Under the pieces are notes generated by a model that was given only the letters and a program-made list of their open reading frames with translations, had not been told where the DNA came from and did no database searches. From NCBI GenBank assembly GCA_050633545.1, contig JBOEGS010000017.1, positions 9,870 through 73,869 of the forward strand: 64,000 nucleotides of DNA, given 5' to 3'. Positions 43,043 through 53,862 of this stretch are shown in pieces. The stretch comes from Litorivita sp050633545 (GTDB taxonomy: Bacteria > Pseudomonadota > Alphaproteobacteria > Rhodobacterales > Rhodobacteraceae). The first letter of the stretch is position 1, and each line of letters starts with the position of its first letter. Position numbers and translations under genes: made by a program.

Positions 43043-44383
43043 ATGGATCCGGCTACACTTGGCTATATCGCTTGCGCGGTTGTTATCTTTCTCTTGGCCA
43101 TCCGCGTGCCGATTGCCTATGCAATCGGCGGCGTGGCGGTCGTGGCGATTTTCATCGTCTTTGCCACGCGCACCGGCACATTCATGCCCGAACGCGCACT
43201 TTGGACGACGTTGAAACTGTCGTTTTCATCCAGCTTCGATCTGGTGCACAGCTATGATCTGTCGATGATCCCGCTGTTCATCGCGCTGGGGCATATCGCC
43301 TATAAAGCCGGCATCACCACCGAGATTTACGAGGCCGCGCGCGTGTGGCTGGTGCGGATACCGGGCGGTGTGGCGATTGCATCTGTCGCGGGCTGCGGCG
43401 GGTTTTCGGCGATCTCCGGCTCCTCGATTGCCTGCGCCTCGACAATGGGGCGGATTTGCACGCCCGAGATGCTGCGGCTCAATTATGACCCGCGTCTGGC
43501 CACGGCCTCGGTCGCGGCGGGCGGCACGCTTGGCTCGCTGATCCCGCCTTCGGTGCTGTTTATCATCTACGGGATTCTCACCGAAACCTCGATCAGCCAG
43601 CTGTTCATGGCCGGTTTCCTGCCGGGTTTGCTGTCGCTGTTGGGCTATGCTTTGGTGATCGTGCTTTGGGTGCGCCGTTCGCCCGAAATCGCCCCCGTGC
43701 CGGACCAGAAATTCACCGCTTCGGAAAAGCTGCGCGCCGCGCTTGGCGCTTGGCCTGCGGTGGTGCTGTTCTTGATGGTGATCGGCGGCATCTACGGCGG
43801 GATTTTCACTGCGACCGAAGCGGCGGCGATTTCCTTGCTCTTTGCGACGCTCTTGGGCATGGCGCGCGGGTTCATCAAAACCAGCGATATCATCCCGCTT
43901 TTGCGCGAAACCATGTCCACCACGGGGGCGATTTTCTTTATCGCCGCCTGCGCCAAAATCTTTGTCGCCTTCATTGCCCTGTCGGGCCTGTCGAATGATC
44001 TGGTCACATCGCTGGGCGAGGCCAATATCGGGCCTTGGGTGTTCATCTTGATTGTCTGCGTCATCTATCTGGTGCTGGGGATGTTTCTTGATCCGGTTGG
44101 CATCATGGTTTTGACCCTGCCGTTGATGATCCCGATGGTCGAAAGCTATGACATGAACCTGATCTGGTTCGGGGTGGTGATCGTCAAACTGCTTGAAATC
44201 GGGTTGATCACGCCGCCGGTGGGGCTGAATGTCTTTGTTCTGGCGGCGGTGCTCGAAGACAAGGTCGAGATCGGCAAAATCTTCTCCGGCCTGTGGCGTT
44301 TCCTCGGCATTGATCTGGTGGTTTTGCTGCTTTTGGTGACGATCCCGTGGATCTCGCTTGTCCTGCCTGCAACAATGAATTGA
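43043..44383 (+). CDS. TRAP transporter large permease (DctM family), acyl-CoA cluster
   Basis: 446 aa from the ATG at 43043 (MDPATLGYIA), with AAAGGAA upstream; a longer frame starts inside the small permease gene and was rejected. About 12 helices; conserved GGVAIASVAGCGGFSAISGS, AAGGTLGSLIPPSVLFIIYG and GLITPPVGLNVFVLAAVL. Completes the second TRAP system of the window. Confidence 0.9.
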   Translation: MDPATLGYIACAVVIFLLAIRVPIAYAIGGVAVVAIFIVFATRTGTFMPERALWTTLKLSFSSSFDLVHSYDLSMIPLFIALGHIAYKAGITTEIYEAARVWLVRIPGGVAIASVAGCGGFSAISGSSIACASTMGRICTPEMLRLNYDPRLATASVAAGGTLGSLIPPSVLFIIYGILTETSISQLFMAGFLPGLLSLLGYALVIVLWVRRSPEIAPVPDQKFTASEKLRAALGAWPAVVLFLMVIGGIYGGIFTATEAAAISLLFATLLGMARGFIKTSDIIPLLRETMSTTGAIFFIAACAKIFVAFIALSGLSNDLVTSLGEANIGPWVFILIVCVIYLVLGMFLDPVGIMVLTLPLMIPMVESYDMNLIWFGVVIVKLLEIGLITPPVGLNVFVLAAVLEDKVEIGKIFSGLWRFLGIDLVVLLLLVTIPWISLVLPATMN

Positions 44384-44392
44384 GGACCGAAG

Positions 44393-45919
44393 ATGAGCGT
44401 TTTCACCCCTCCCGCTGTCGAGAATGAACAGCTTTTGAGCCTTGGCGCGGCGATTGCCGAACATGCGCGCGCCGTGCCCGATAAACCCGCCATTATCATG
44501 GGGGATCAAAGCCTGAGCTGGGCCGAATTCGGCGCCATGGTGGCACAGGTTTCGGGGCGGCTGCGCGATGACGGCATCGGGCGTGGCGATTGCGTGGCCT
44601 CCTTGGCCGAGAACTCGGTCGAACATGTGGTGCTCTATTGCGCCGTGGTGGCGGCGGGCGCCTGTATCGTCCCCCTGCCCTTCTCAGCCACGCCCGACGC
44701 CTTGACGCGCATGGTCCAAGACAGCGGCGCGCGCCTGCTCTTTGCCTCGCCCGCGCAGGCCGAAGTGGCCAAATCCTTGGGCGCGCCGCAGGTGCTCGAT
44801 CTGGCCGACCTCGCCGGTTGGGCCGCAAGCAGCGCCCCCGCCGCCCCCGCACAGGTGCGCCCCGACGATCTGTTCAACATCATCTATTCGTCCGGCACCA
44901 CCGGATTGCCCAAAGGCATCTTGCACGATCACCGCTTCCGCTCGCGGCAATTGCAACGCATCACCCGCTTTGGCCTCGGCCCCGACGACCGTTTGGTGAT
45001 TTCGACGCCGATCTATTCCAACACCACGCTGTTCGGGATGCTGCCCGCTCTGACCTTGGGCGCGACGCTCATCGTCATGGGCAAATTCGACACGCTGGAG
45101 TTTCTCAAGCTCAGCGCGGCGCTGCGCCCGACCCAAGCGGTTCTGGTGCCCGTGCAATATATGCGCCTAATGGGCGAGCCGCGTTTTGACGACTTCAATC
45201 TCAGCAGCTACCGGTGCAAATTCTCGACCTCCGCCCCCCTGCCCGCCCCCTTGATCGCACAGATCATGGCGCGCTGGCCCGGCAATCTGATCGAGGTCTA
45301 CGGCATGACCGAAGGCGGCATCTCGACCGCGCTCAACTGCGAGGCCTTCCCCGCCAAATGGGACACCGTCGGCCGCCCCGGAGAGGGGGTGGACATGCGG
45401 GTGATCGACGCCGAGGGCCGCGAATTGCCCCAAGGCGACTATGGCGAGCTGGTCGGCCGCGCCCCTTCGATGATGCGCGCCTATCACAACCTGCCCGCCG
45501 CCACCGCCGAGATGATCTGGCGCGACGCGCAGGGCCGCGATTTCATCCGCTCCGGCGATATGGGCCGCATCGACGAAGACGGCTTTGTGCATCTGATGGA
45601 CCGCAAAAAGGATATGATCATCTCCGGCGGCTTCAACATCTATGCCGCCGACCTCGAAGCCGCCCTGCGCCAAAACCCCGATGTCGCCGACACCGCCGTC
45701 ATCGCCATCCCCAGTGTCGATTGGGGCGAAACCCCGCTCGGCTTTGTCGTCCTGCGCGCGGGCGCAACCTGCAGCGCCGCCGATATTCTCGCCGCCGCCA
45801 ACGCGCGGCTTGGCAAGACCCAGCGCCTGTCACAGGTGGTCTTGCGCGACGCGCTCCCGCGCAGCGAGATCGGCAAGGTGTTGAAAAAGGACCTGCGCGC
45901 GCCCTATTGGCCGGACTGA
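44393..45919 (+). CDS. AMP-forming acyl-CoA ligase (second of the cluster)
   Basis: 508 aa. Adenylation loop IIYSSGTTGLPKGILHDH near residue 165, EVYGMTEGGIS, FIRSGDMGRIDEDGFVHLMD and a C-terminal RSEIGKVLKKDLR with the catalytic Lys. It follows the TRAP large permease by nine bases, so transport and activation of the acid are coupled. Last intact gene before the mobile-element zone. Confidence 0.9.
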   Translation: MSVFTPPAVENEQLLSLGAAIAEHARAVPDKPAIIMGDQSLSWAEFGAMVAQVSGRLRDDGIGRGDCVASLAENSVEHVVLYCAVVAAGACIVPLPFSATPDALTRMVQDSGARLLFASPAQAEVAKSLGAPQVLDLADLAGWAASSAPAAPAQVRPDDLFNIIYSSGTTGLPKGILHDHRFRSRQLQRITRFGLGPDDRLVISTPIYSNTTLFGMLPALTLGATLIVMGKFDTLEFLKLSAALRPTQAVLVPVQYMRLMGEPRFDDFNLSSYRCKFSTSAPLPAPLIAQIMARWPGNLIEVYGMTEGGISTALNCEAFPAKWDTVGRPGEGVDMRVIDAEGRELPQGDYGELVGRAPSMMRAYHNLPAATAEMIWRDAQGRDFIRSGDMGRIDEDGFVHLMDRKKDMIISGGFNIYAADLEAALRQNPDVADTAVIAIPSVDWGETPLGFVVLRAGATCSAADILAAANARLGKTQRLSQVVLRDALPRSEIGKVLKKDLRAPYWPD

Positions 45920-45995
45920 GCCACCCCAAAAGGCGAAAAAGGGCGTTGCTGGTTTCAGTTGCAAGTTCTTACTATCTTTCGCTTCGCACCCGAAT

Positions 45996-46578
45996 TTGCG
46001 ACGGATGGGCAGTATAAACAAGCAGCAAAGTGTTTCGGTGACGGTTGATTTCAAGGGCGCGTATTATCCGAAATCCGTGATCTTACACGCCGTCTTTTTC
46101 TACGTCCGCTATGCTATCTCGTATCGAGATCTTGAGGAAATTCTCGCCGAACGTGGGGTTAAAGTTGACCACGCGAGCCTTAACCGCTGGGTTGTAAACT
46201 ACGCACCCGAGATTGCCGCCAATGCGCAGCGCCGAAAGCGCAAGTTGGTAGGGACATGGCGTGTTGATGAGACCTATATCAAGGTTCGCGGCAAGTGGAC
46301 GTGCCTGTACAGGGCTACCGACCGGCGTGGAAAACCCTTGATTTCATGCTCTCAGAGCGTCGCGATACCGCCGCTGCACGGCGCTTCTTCAAACAAGCGA
46401 TCGCTACAAATGGCCACCTGGCCGGGTCAACATTGACAAAAGCGGCTCCAAACTTGCGGGCCTTCAGGCGGTGAACGTGATCCTCAAATTTCAAGGTAAT
46501 GTGCAGCTGATTATCATCAGGCAGAAGAAAAACCTCAATAGGAATTGCCAACTTGCTGCCGCACCTTGGTGCGACTAG
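45996..46578 (+). pseudogene. IS6-family transposase, frameshifted remnant
   Basis: FKGAYYPKSVILHAVFFYVR, YRDLEEILAERGVKVDH, KLVGTWRVDETYIKVRGKW and YRATDRRGK are the N-terminal half of an IS6-family DDE transposase. The reading then shifts frame at about 46340 (LDFMLSERRDTAAARRFFKQ) and again at about 46430 (IDKSG, LAGLQAVNVILKF). The end blends into NLNRNCQ-like sequence before a second IS6 remnant. Not functional. Confidence 0.85.
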
Positions 46579-46587
46579 CGTTTTGTC

Positions 46588-46960
46588 ATGAGAATACCAT
46601 CTGAGTGGCCGCGCCTGAAGGGCTATCGTTTCCCCCGTGAAGTCGTGGCCTATGCCGTCTGGGCCTATCATCGTTTCGCGCTCGGCACGGCGGATGTGGA
46701 GGATCTTCTGGCTGAACGCGGTGTAGCCGTCAGCCGCGAAACCCTGCGCAAACGGGTGAACCGATTTGGCCGGCATTTCGCCGATTGCATCAAGCGTGAC
46801 CGTCCCGCCGCTGCAGACAAATGGCATCTTGATGAAGTTGTGGTGCCGGTCAACGGCGTCAAAGTTGGGTTGTGGCGGGCGGTGGATGCAAACGGGATGT
46901 GCTCGATATCCTTGTGCAGCAGCGCCGAAATGCCAAAGCTGCCAGGCCTTTTGTCGCTTT
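46588..46960 (+). pseudogene. Second IS6-family transposase, N-terminal fragment
   Basis: RLKGYRFPREVVAYAVWAYH, DVEDLLAERGVAVSRETLRK, WHLDEVVVPVNGVKVGLWRA are a different IS6-family member from the remnant just upstream. A frameshift near 46905 precedes VLDILVQQRRNAKAARPFVA, after which homology stops against the Tn3 remnant. Confidence 0.83.
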
Positions 46961-49617
46961 TCTCCCTCATTCTGTCCCGGATTTCTGTGCTGCTCAAGGT
47001 CGAAGGTGATTGTGCCTTTGAGGTTGATATGCGCGTGGGCGATTGGGGCGATGTGGCGCAGGTGGATTACCTGTCGGAAGGCGGGCCGGCCAAAATAGTC
47101 ACACACGAACACCGATCTTTGGAGCTTTTCCAAGGTTTCAACAGCATTGTAAACCGGCATGCCGATCGACGCAGAACTGTGCCGCTCTACCGCCCAGACA
47201 GCACTACACCATCCGGCTTGGGTCGAGGCGGCCAGCCTCAGCAGGCGTCCCAGCCAGGTGCAATCACTCGTCTCGACAAGGTCCGAGAGACGATGGGGTC
47301 GAGAACTTCCGGAACTTTGGTGTCCTTGAAGACATAGAGCTTCCGGTCTGCCAATCTTGCCAGTCGCGGGCAGAGATCGAAGCCCAGAAGCTTGCCCAGC
47401 CCCATCGAGAAATGGGTCACGCCATGGGTATCGACGGCGACCTTTTCGAGGCTCCCGCCGTCGTGCCGCAAAGCACCTTCGAGCGCTGCGCCAGCCTGTC
47501 TCTGGTTCAGTACGAGCGGCTGATCGTGGATCAATGTCCATTGATCGGAAAGGTGGGCATAGGTCCCCATGGCGGGCGTTTTCCGTCGCGGGTCAGAGCG
47601 GGCAGACCAGAGCGTGCGCGCCACATCCAGGCTCATCATATCTGCCGAGACGGCCATTCCACAGCCCCAGGCTTTAGCGACATCAAGTTTAGCGGTGAAG
47701 GCCGCGAGAGCGTCATTGGTCTCCCTGAGGCGTCCCGATGCTTCCAGCTTGCGCATCATCTGACCAACGCTGTCGGCACTGACACTCGCCACCATCCACT
47801 CGATATCGGCGGGCGTAAGATCGGATCCGAGCGCCAGGATTGCGGCATAGAGGATAACCTGCTCGCGGTCGGACGCCGGTGGCCGTCCCAGCAACGTTCG
47901 TGACATTCCGGTGAGTCGGTCGACCTCGATGATGACGTCGGCGAACTCGACTTGACCAAGCGGCGCCAGAAGCTGACGGCGCGTAGCTTCAACGCCTTCA
48001 TCAGCCTCTGATTTGGCAGGCTTTGGCAATGATATCCAACCTTCCACAATGCGCAGGCTGCCCTCTTCAAGGCTGAAGGCGACCTGCTCAAGTCCTGTCT
48101 TGAGGGCGGCCTCGACGCGCGCCACATAAGCCTCGTAAGACTTTTGCGGCATCAGGTTGCGGCGGAAACGACCTCGATGTTTCTCCCAAATATCATTTGG
48201 TATCAGATGTTTATCTAGGTCACGTTGATCGCAACTGTGAGAAATGCTCATCGACCCGTTGCGCAGGCTGCGTTTGATCAGCAACACGGTTGCGACCGTT
48301 CAGGAGCGGTGCGCCGCTGTCCGATCGCCATCTGCAACGAACCCCTCCCACACGCGTCCAAAGACATTTCTCTGACCTAGGGAAGCTCCTTGTCGCTGGC
48401 GATGTCCAGAACGGCAAACGCCTCCGCCAAGGGGTGGCTCTCAGGCAGGTCAAATTCCAATTCCGTCGCAACGTTCAGCAAGCGTGACAGATCATTGATG
48501 GCAAGGCAGAGCTCCTGTCGGGTCGCCATGGCGCGCGTGAGCGGTCGCCGCTCTGAGCGGAAGGGTTTGATCAGTGCTACGAGGTTTGCGCGCAACGCAT
48601 CACCAGACAGGTCATCGCTCTGAACCAACTCGTCGATCTGCGCGACCAGCGTCTGTAAGGGCGATGCTTGCCGCGCCACGGTGCGGATTGCGCGGTCACG
48701 GGCGCGGCGGACGATCTCATTGACCAGATGATTGAAGAGATCAATCGCACCGTCGGTCAGAACTCCCAGCCTGTGCTTCAGAAAGCAGGCCAGTTCGATC
48801 GTTCTTTGAGGCTCAGTGATCCGTTCCAGGTTGGACGCCTTGCGTAAACTTACCCGCCTAGCCAGACGCGTCACTTCGGCATCCGGCAGGTCGAGCGACA
48901 ACCGATCGGCGCCAATACCCTGCAAAAAAGCGATCTTGGCCGCTTGGGCTTCCAGCGCCGGTATGCTTTGCGGGCAGGCACGGCAAGCAACCACTCAAAC
49001 CGCTTCAAGCCCGGTTCGAGATCGGTGGCCAGATCGTCGATCCACCGGCCCGAAATCGGCCTTTGCGGATCATTGATCCGCCGCGCAAGCGCCTTGTCCC
49101 GTCGCTGCGCCTCTCGCCGGACAAGACTGCGAATATCGCGGGCCGGGAACACAACATACTTTCGCGCATGCAGCCATCGCGTGACCTTGCCCTTGCGCAC
49201 ATCGGACGCGGTTGTCGCCAAGACCTCTTGCCGAAGATATTGCAGCAATCCCGACCGGGCACCGGCGCCGGCCTCGCGAAACCCGACCAGTTCAACAGCC
49301 AGTTTGCGATGCCGAAAGAGCGTGGACCTGTCTCGCTAAAGTGACCGCAAGGACGCAAGATTTGGCGACGGCACATCCAACTGATCCGCGACATGAACCA
49401 GCACCGCCTGCGGAACCAATTTCGTCGAAAGTTCTGCACGACCGGTCATCTTCACAACGCACAGATGCAGCGCAAGACCAAGCCGTTTGAGATCCCCGCG
49501 GCGATCGCAAACGGCAGCAATCTCATGGGAGCTCAAGGTGAAAAACACATCACTCTCAAGATCACTGAACGGGTCTGAAAACGCCCGCTCACCAATCCGC
49601 GCATGTTCAAGAATCAT
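46960..49617 (-). pseudogene. Tn3-family transposase, multiply frameshifted
   Basis: Read leftward, at least five blocks in changing frames make up one Tn3-family TnpA. N-terminal DUF4158-like region (RIGERAFSDPFSDLESDVFF) at 49617; WLHARKYVVFPARDIRSLVR and the helical middle (49250-48380); and the longest intact piece, 48287-47238, with DREQVILYAAILALGSDLTP, YAHLSDQWTLIHDQPLVLNQ and VAVDTHGVTHFSMGLGKLLG carrying catalytic-domain acidic residues. C-terminal traces (RHIAPIAHAHINLKG) reach about 46970. No resolvase or cargo gene was found. Confidence 0.85.
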
Positions 49618-49773
49618 AATTCCCCTCCAAAAGAAGGAGAATATGGACTTGACCCGCTTGAAGGACCAGATTGAATGAAATCAAAGGCTTAATAAACGCG
49701 TCTCAGCAAAAATCACGCAAAAACAACCACTTGATTATGCAACATACTGCAGCTCCGTTACGATAACCCCATC

Positions 49774-50868
49774 TTGGGCTATCTCGCCCACCCCGAACTG
49801 AGCGCCGAAGACCCGCAAGGCCTTTCGGGCAACTACGGGCTGCTCGACCAGATCGCCGCATTGCAATGGGTGCAGCGCAATATCGCGGCGGTCGGCGGCG
49901 ACCCCGCCAATGTCACCGTGGCCGGAGAATCCGCTGGCGCGCTGAGCGTCTATTACCTGATGTGCGCCCCTGCCGCGCGCGGCCTGTTTGCCCGCGCCAT
50001 AGCCCAAAGCGGCCATATCTGTTCGGCGCAGCACCTGAGCCGTTAGGCAAACGGCATGGGCACCGGACATGACACGGGCGTGCAACCCGCCGCCGCGCTT
50101 GGCGCCAAGAGCATCGCGGATCTGCGCGCATGGGACGCGCAGGAACTGGCTCTGGCGGCGGACCGGATCGGCTTTGCCGCGCAGGGCGTGGTCGATGGCG
50201 TGATCCTGCCCGACCAGCCGCTGCATCTGTTCAACAGCGGCCAGACCGCGCCCGTGCCGCTGCTGACGGGATGTAACAGCGGCGAGATACTGACCCTCGA
50301 ATTTCTGATGCCGCCCCTGCCCGAAAGCGCCGAAGACTATACCGCCATGATCAAGGCCCGCTATGGCGATCTGGCCGGTGACTTCCTCGCGCGCTACCCC
50401 GCCAGCGATATCAAAGACAGCACCGAACGGGCCGTCGGCGAGGCGCTCTTTGGCTGGACGGTTCTGAGCGCGGCCAAGGCACAGGCGCGCGGATTGCACG
50501 GGTTTCATGCCTGCGATCTGGCCTATCTGTTCGACACGATGGAGCAATCGCCCCCCGCATGGCCAAAGGCCCCTAGCACTGGCGCCGAGGCCGCTTTGAC
50601 CCGCACCATCGGCGCGTACTGGACCAGCTTTGCCAAGGACGGACAGCCGCGCAGCGACGGCGCGCCGCTCTGGCCCGATTACGGCACAGGGCGTACGAAT
50701 GCGGTCTTGCATTTCGACGATCAACCCGCCCTGCGCTATGACCTCTTTGGCGGCATGTATGAATTGATCGAGGCAGATTTCACACGCAAACGCGCGGCGG
50801 GCAATCTGCCGTACAACTGGAGCGTCGGCGTCGCCTCGCCGCTGCGCGGCCCCGATGAAACCCGCTGA
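49774..50868 (+). pseudogene. Type B carboxylesterase, 5'-truncated and with an in-frame stop
   Basis: ILGYLAHPELSAEDPQGLSG, NYGLLDQIAALQWVQRNIAA and VTVAGESAGALSV (nucleophile Ser in GESAG) belong to the carboxylesterase/para-nitrobenzyl esterase family. The first about 100 residues are missing next to the Tn3 remnant, and a TAG at 50044-50046 interrupts the frame, which then continues in the same phase to 50868. An ATG at 50056 could make a C-terminal piece, but it would lack the nucleophile. Confidence 0.85.
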
Positions 50869-50930
50869 TATACGCGGTCGGTCAGGCGATGCGCCGACAT
50901 GGACAGGCAAGCAAAAAGGACAGGACGACA

Positions 50931-51005
50931 ATGATTGATTCCACCGGAAAAGTGGTGATTGTGACCGGCGCGGGCGGCGGATTGGGGCGCGAACATGCGG
51001 GATAG
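50931..51005 (+). pseudogene. Short-chain dehydrogenase stub (24 codons)
   Basis: An ATG gives MIDSTGKVVIVTGAGGGLGR then a few residues and TAG. This is the start of an SDR with its NAD-binding TGxxxGxG; everything after the Rossmann motif has been lost by deletion. Confidence 0.75.
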
Positions 51006-51145
51006 ACCCGCCCCGCCAGAGGCGCGCGCCAGTGCGCCGAGCGGCGCGCAGGACCAAACAGGCGTCCTCAGCCCCGCCGCCCTCGCGCCGCTCTTGCCCG
51101 CCGCCTCGAACGCTCTACCGCCCACAACCCGAAAGGCCCCGCCGC

Positions 51146-53298
51146 ATGACCGATCTCAAAACCACCCGCCCGATCACAGAGGTCCGCAGTATCGCCGATG
51201 TCCAAGCCATCGAAGCGCAGGACTATCGCGCCTTGGTCACGGCGCGCGGGATTTATGATCTGCTGCGCGCCACCGCCCATCACGGCGGCGCGCGCCCTGC
51301 CCTTACGGTGCTGCGCAGCCCCGACCCCCAAGACATCGGCAGGGCGCTGAGCCATGCGCAATTGCTTGGCGCGGTGACGCGCGCGGCCAATATGTTCCGC
51401 AGCTTGGGGCTGACGCAGGATCGCGGTGTGGCGGCGTTTTTGTCCCCCACCGTGCCGCAGTTTCCCGAACTGCTTTTGGGCGCGCAGGTCGCGGGCGTGG
51501 CCAGCACCCTCAACTACCTGCTCAGCCGCGACGCCATCGTCGATCTGCTCAATGCCGAAGCGGCGCGCATTCTGGTGATCCCTGCGGCGCATCTGGACGC
51601 CGATTGTTGGGCGCGGGCCGTGGCCATCCGCGCCGATGTGCCCAGCCTTGAACATGTCTTGGTGATCGGCGCGCAGGGGCCTTTGCCAGAGGGGTTTGGC
51701 GCGCTTGATCCGCTGCTCGAGGCGGCCTGCGAGACGCGGCTCGACTTCGCCCCGACGACCGATCCCGACGCGGCAAGCGCCCTGTTTCACACCGGCGGCA
51801 CCACCGGACGGCCGAAACTGGTGCCGCTGTCCCATGGCAACCAGATCCACGCCGCTTTCGGCTTCGGGCAGGTCTTCGGATATTGCGAGACCGATTGCGT
51901 GCTCAACGGATTTCCCTTCTTTCACGTCGGTGGCTCGATGACCGTCGGGCTGGCGGTGCTGGCGGCGGGCGGTCATATGGTGATCCCCTCGCCCTATGCC
52001 CTGCGCCCGCGCGAGGTGGTGCAAAATTACTGGCGTCTGGCCGAGGCCTTCGGTGCCACCGTGGTCAGCGGCGTGCCGACCTCGATTGCGGCGCTGAGCG
52101 CGACCTATCCGCAGGACCTGCGCCTTGACGCTCTGCGCATGGCGGTCACTGGGGGCGCGGGCCTGCCCGAGAGCGTGGCCGAGGCCTTCGAGCGCAAACT
52201 CGGCGTGCGTTTGTATGAAACCTACGGCATGACCGAAACCGCCGCCGCCATCGCCTTTACCCCGCGCCATGGCGATCCGGTCCGCGGCAGCGTCGGGCTG
52301 CGCGCGCCCTTCTCGCAGACCCGCGTCATACAAAGCCGTGCGCCCGATACCCCCTGCCCTGCGGGGGTCAGCGGCGAGGTGCAACTGCGCGGCCCGCAGG
52401 TCTTTGCGGGCTATATCGATCCGGCCCATAACAGCGGGATTCTGGGCGCCGATGGCTGGCTGAGCACCGGCGACATCGGCTATCTGACCGCCGACGAGCG
52501 GCTGGTTCTGACCGGACGGGCCAAGGATCTGATCGTACGCAGCGGCCATAACATCGACCCCACCGCGATCGAAGAGGTCGCCAATCGCCACCCCGACGTC
52601 GAGACCAGCGCCGCCGTCGGCATGCCCGGCCAATATGCAGGCGAGGTGCCCGCCCTATTCGTCGTCGCGGCGCAGGGGCGTGCGGTCGACATCCGCGCGC
52701 TGGAGGTCCGGCTTCGGCAACTGGCCGCGCTGCCCGATCTGCGCGCGGTGATCATAACCGGCGCGGGCCGCGCCTTTTGTGCGGGCGGCGATCTGATCGA
52801 ATTCACCGCCGCGCGCGACGCGGGCGGCAGCGCGCTGATCGACACGCTGGCCCATAACCAACGGGTGATCAGCTTGATCGAAGAGCTGCCCGTCCCTGTC
52901 ATCGGCGTGGTCAACGGCATCGTGCCCGCAGGCGGCGCAAGCCTACGCCTGCCCGAACGCATCGGCGCGGCCCGCGCGGCGCAGCTGTTTTATACCGCCG
53001 AAATGATTTCGGCCCAAACGGCTCTGGCATGGGGGTTGGTGTGCGAGGTGGTGGCGCCCGAGGGTTTGATGGAGCGCGCCCGCGCCAAAGCCGCGCACAT
53101 TGCCGCCAATAGCCCGGAGGGATCCGCCAGATGAAGCGCCTGAGCATGGCGCAGGCCCAAGACCCCGCCCGCCGCGCGCGGCTGACGGCCGAAATCACCG
53201 CCTTTCAAGACCATCTGAACGGCGTCGATCTGGCCGAAGGGCTACGCGCCTTTGCGCAAAAACGCGCGCCTGACTGGCCCCGCGACAAGGCGCGCTGA
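51146..53298 (+). pseudogene. Deletion-fused acyl-CoA ligase and enoyl-CoA hydratase
   Basis: From the ATG at 51146 an AMP-forming ligase runs normally (FHTGGTTGRPKLVPLSHGN, YETYGMTETAAAIAF, STGDIGYLTADERLVLTGR) to about GEVPALFVVAAQGRAVD, where the last about 60 residues with the catalytic Lys are missing. The frame passes directly into a crotonase (LRAVIITGAGRAFCAGGDL). A second in-frame deletion removes crotonase residues between VVNGI and PAGGASLRLPERIGA, and a frameshift at about 53130 leaves the C-terminus (ITAFQDHLNGVDLAEGLRAF) in another frame, ending at 53298. The continuous part is 1,989 bases, so a chimeric protein could still be made, but neither enzyme is complete. Confidence 0.8.
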
Positions 53299-53343
53299 CC
53301 GCGCGCGGCGCGCGGTGATCCCATTGGCCGCGCGCGGGCGGGC

Positions 53344-53712
53344 TCAGGCCTCGGCGAGCCATGCCTCGGCCTGCGCCTCTTCGCCAACATCGAAGCTTTT
53401 GATCGTCATACCGGGAAACAGCGCGCCCTCGACGGTGGCGGCTTTGCGCACGAAACCCGAATCCGACACCACGGCGCATTTGTCGAATTTGGCCAGCAGG
53501 CCGAACATTTGCGGCAAACGCGTCATCTCGACCCCCAAAGCGCCCAATGTGGGAATGGTGAAATCGGTGATCGTGTAATACATCCGCCCGTTTTTCACGC
53601 CTTCCGACAGGGCAATGAGCTGGTCCAGCCCCGCGCGCATCCCATCGGCGTCCAAGGCGCCGCGAAAGTCGATATCCACCCGATTGGCGGACGGTTTTGT
53701 GACGTTTAGCAT
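53344..53712 (-). CDS. SpoIIAA-like (STAS/SEC14-type) small protein
   Basis: 122 aa from the ATG at 53712, with AGGAGG eight bases upstream, the best ribosome site in this region. The pattern (strand VDIDFRGALDADGMRAGLDQ, then YYTITDFTIPTLGA, KCAVVSDSGFVRKAA, ALFPGMTIKSFDVGEEAQAE and WLAE at the end) matches the SpoIIAA-like family PF11964. Family members are cytoplasmic; their function is mostly unknown, with lipid or anti-sigma-type binding suggested by fold. Monocistronic. Confidence 0.8.
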   Translation of the reverse strand: MLNVTKPSANRVDIDFRGALDADGMRAGLDQLIALSEGVKNGRMYYTITDFTIPTLGALGVEMTRLPQMFGLLAKFDKCAVVSDSGFVRKAATVEGALFPGMTIKSFDVGEEAQAEAWLAEA

Positions 53713-53862
53713 CTTGTGGTCCTCCTGAGTTATGGGGGAATCATAGCGCATAGCGCCGCGCGGGGCATTGACGCAGGTCAACACGACGCAGGTCAACACA
53801 GTGCCGCCCGAGGCCGCACTTAAGGCCCGCGCGCCTGCGCTTAGGGGCGCTTTGGGGGATGC

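Noticed and set aside
46315..47541. 408-codon minus-strand frame across the IS6/Tn3 junction
   Set aside because: It is a mosaic of Tn3 transposase C-terminus and antisense of IS6 remnants, not one gene.
49691..49735. GTCTCAG-containing stretch resembling part of a Tn3 inverted repeat
   Set aside because: Orientation would place the element inside the esterase, opposite to the transposase remnant, and no partner repeat was found.
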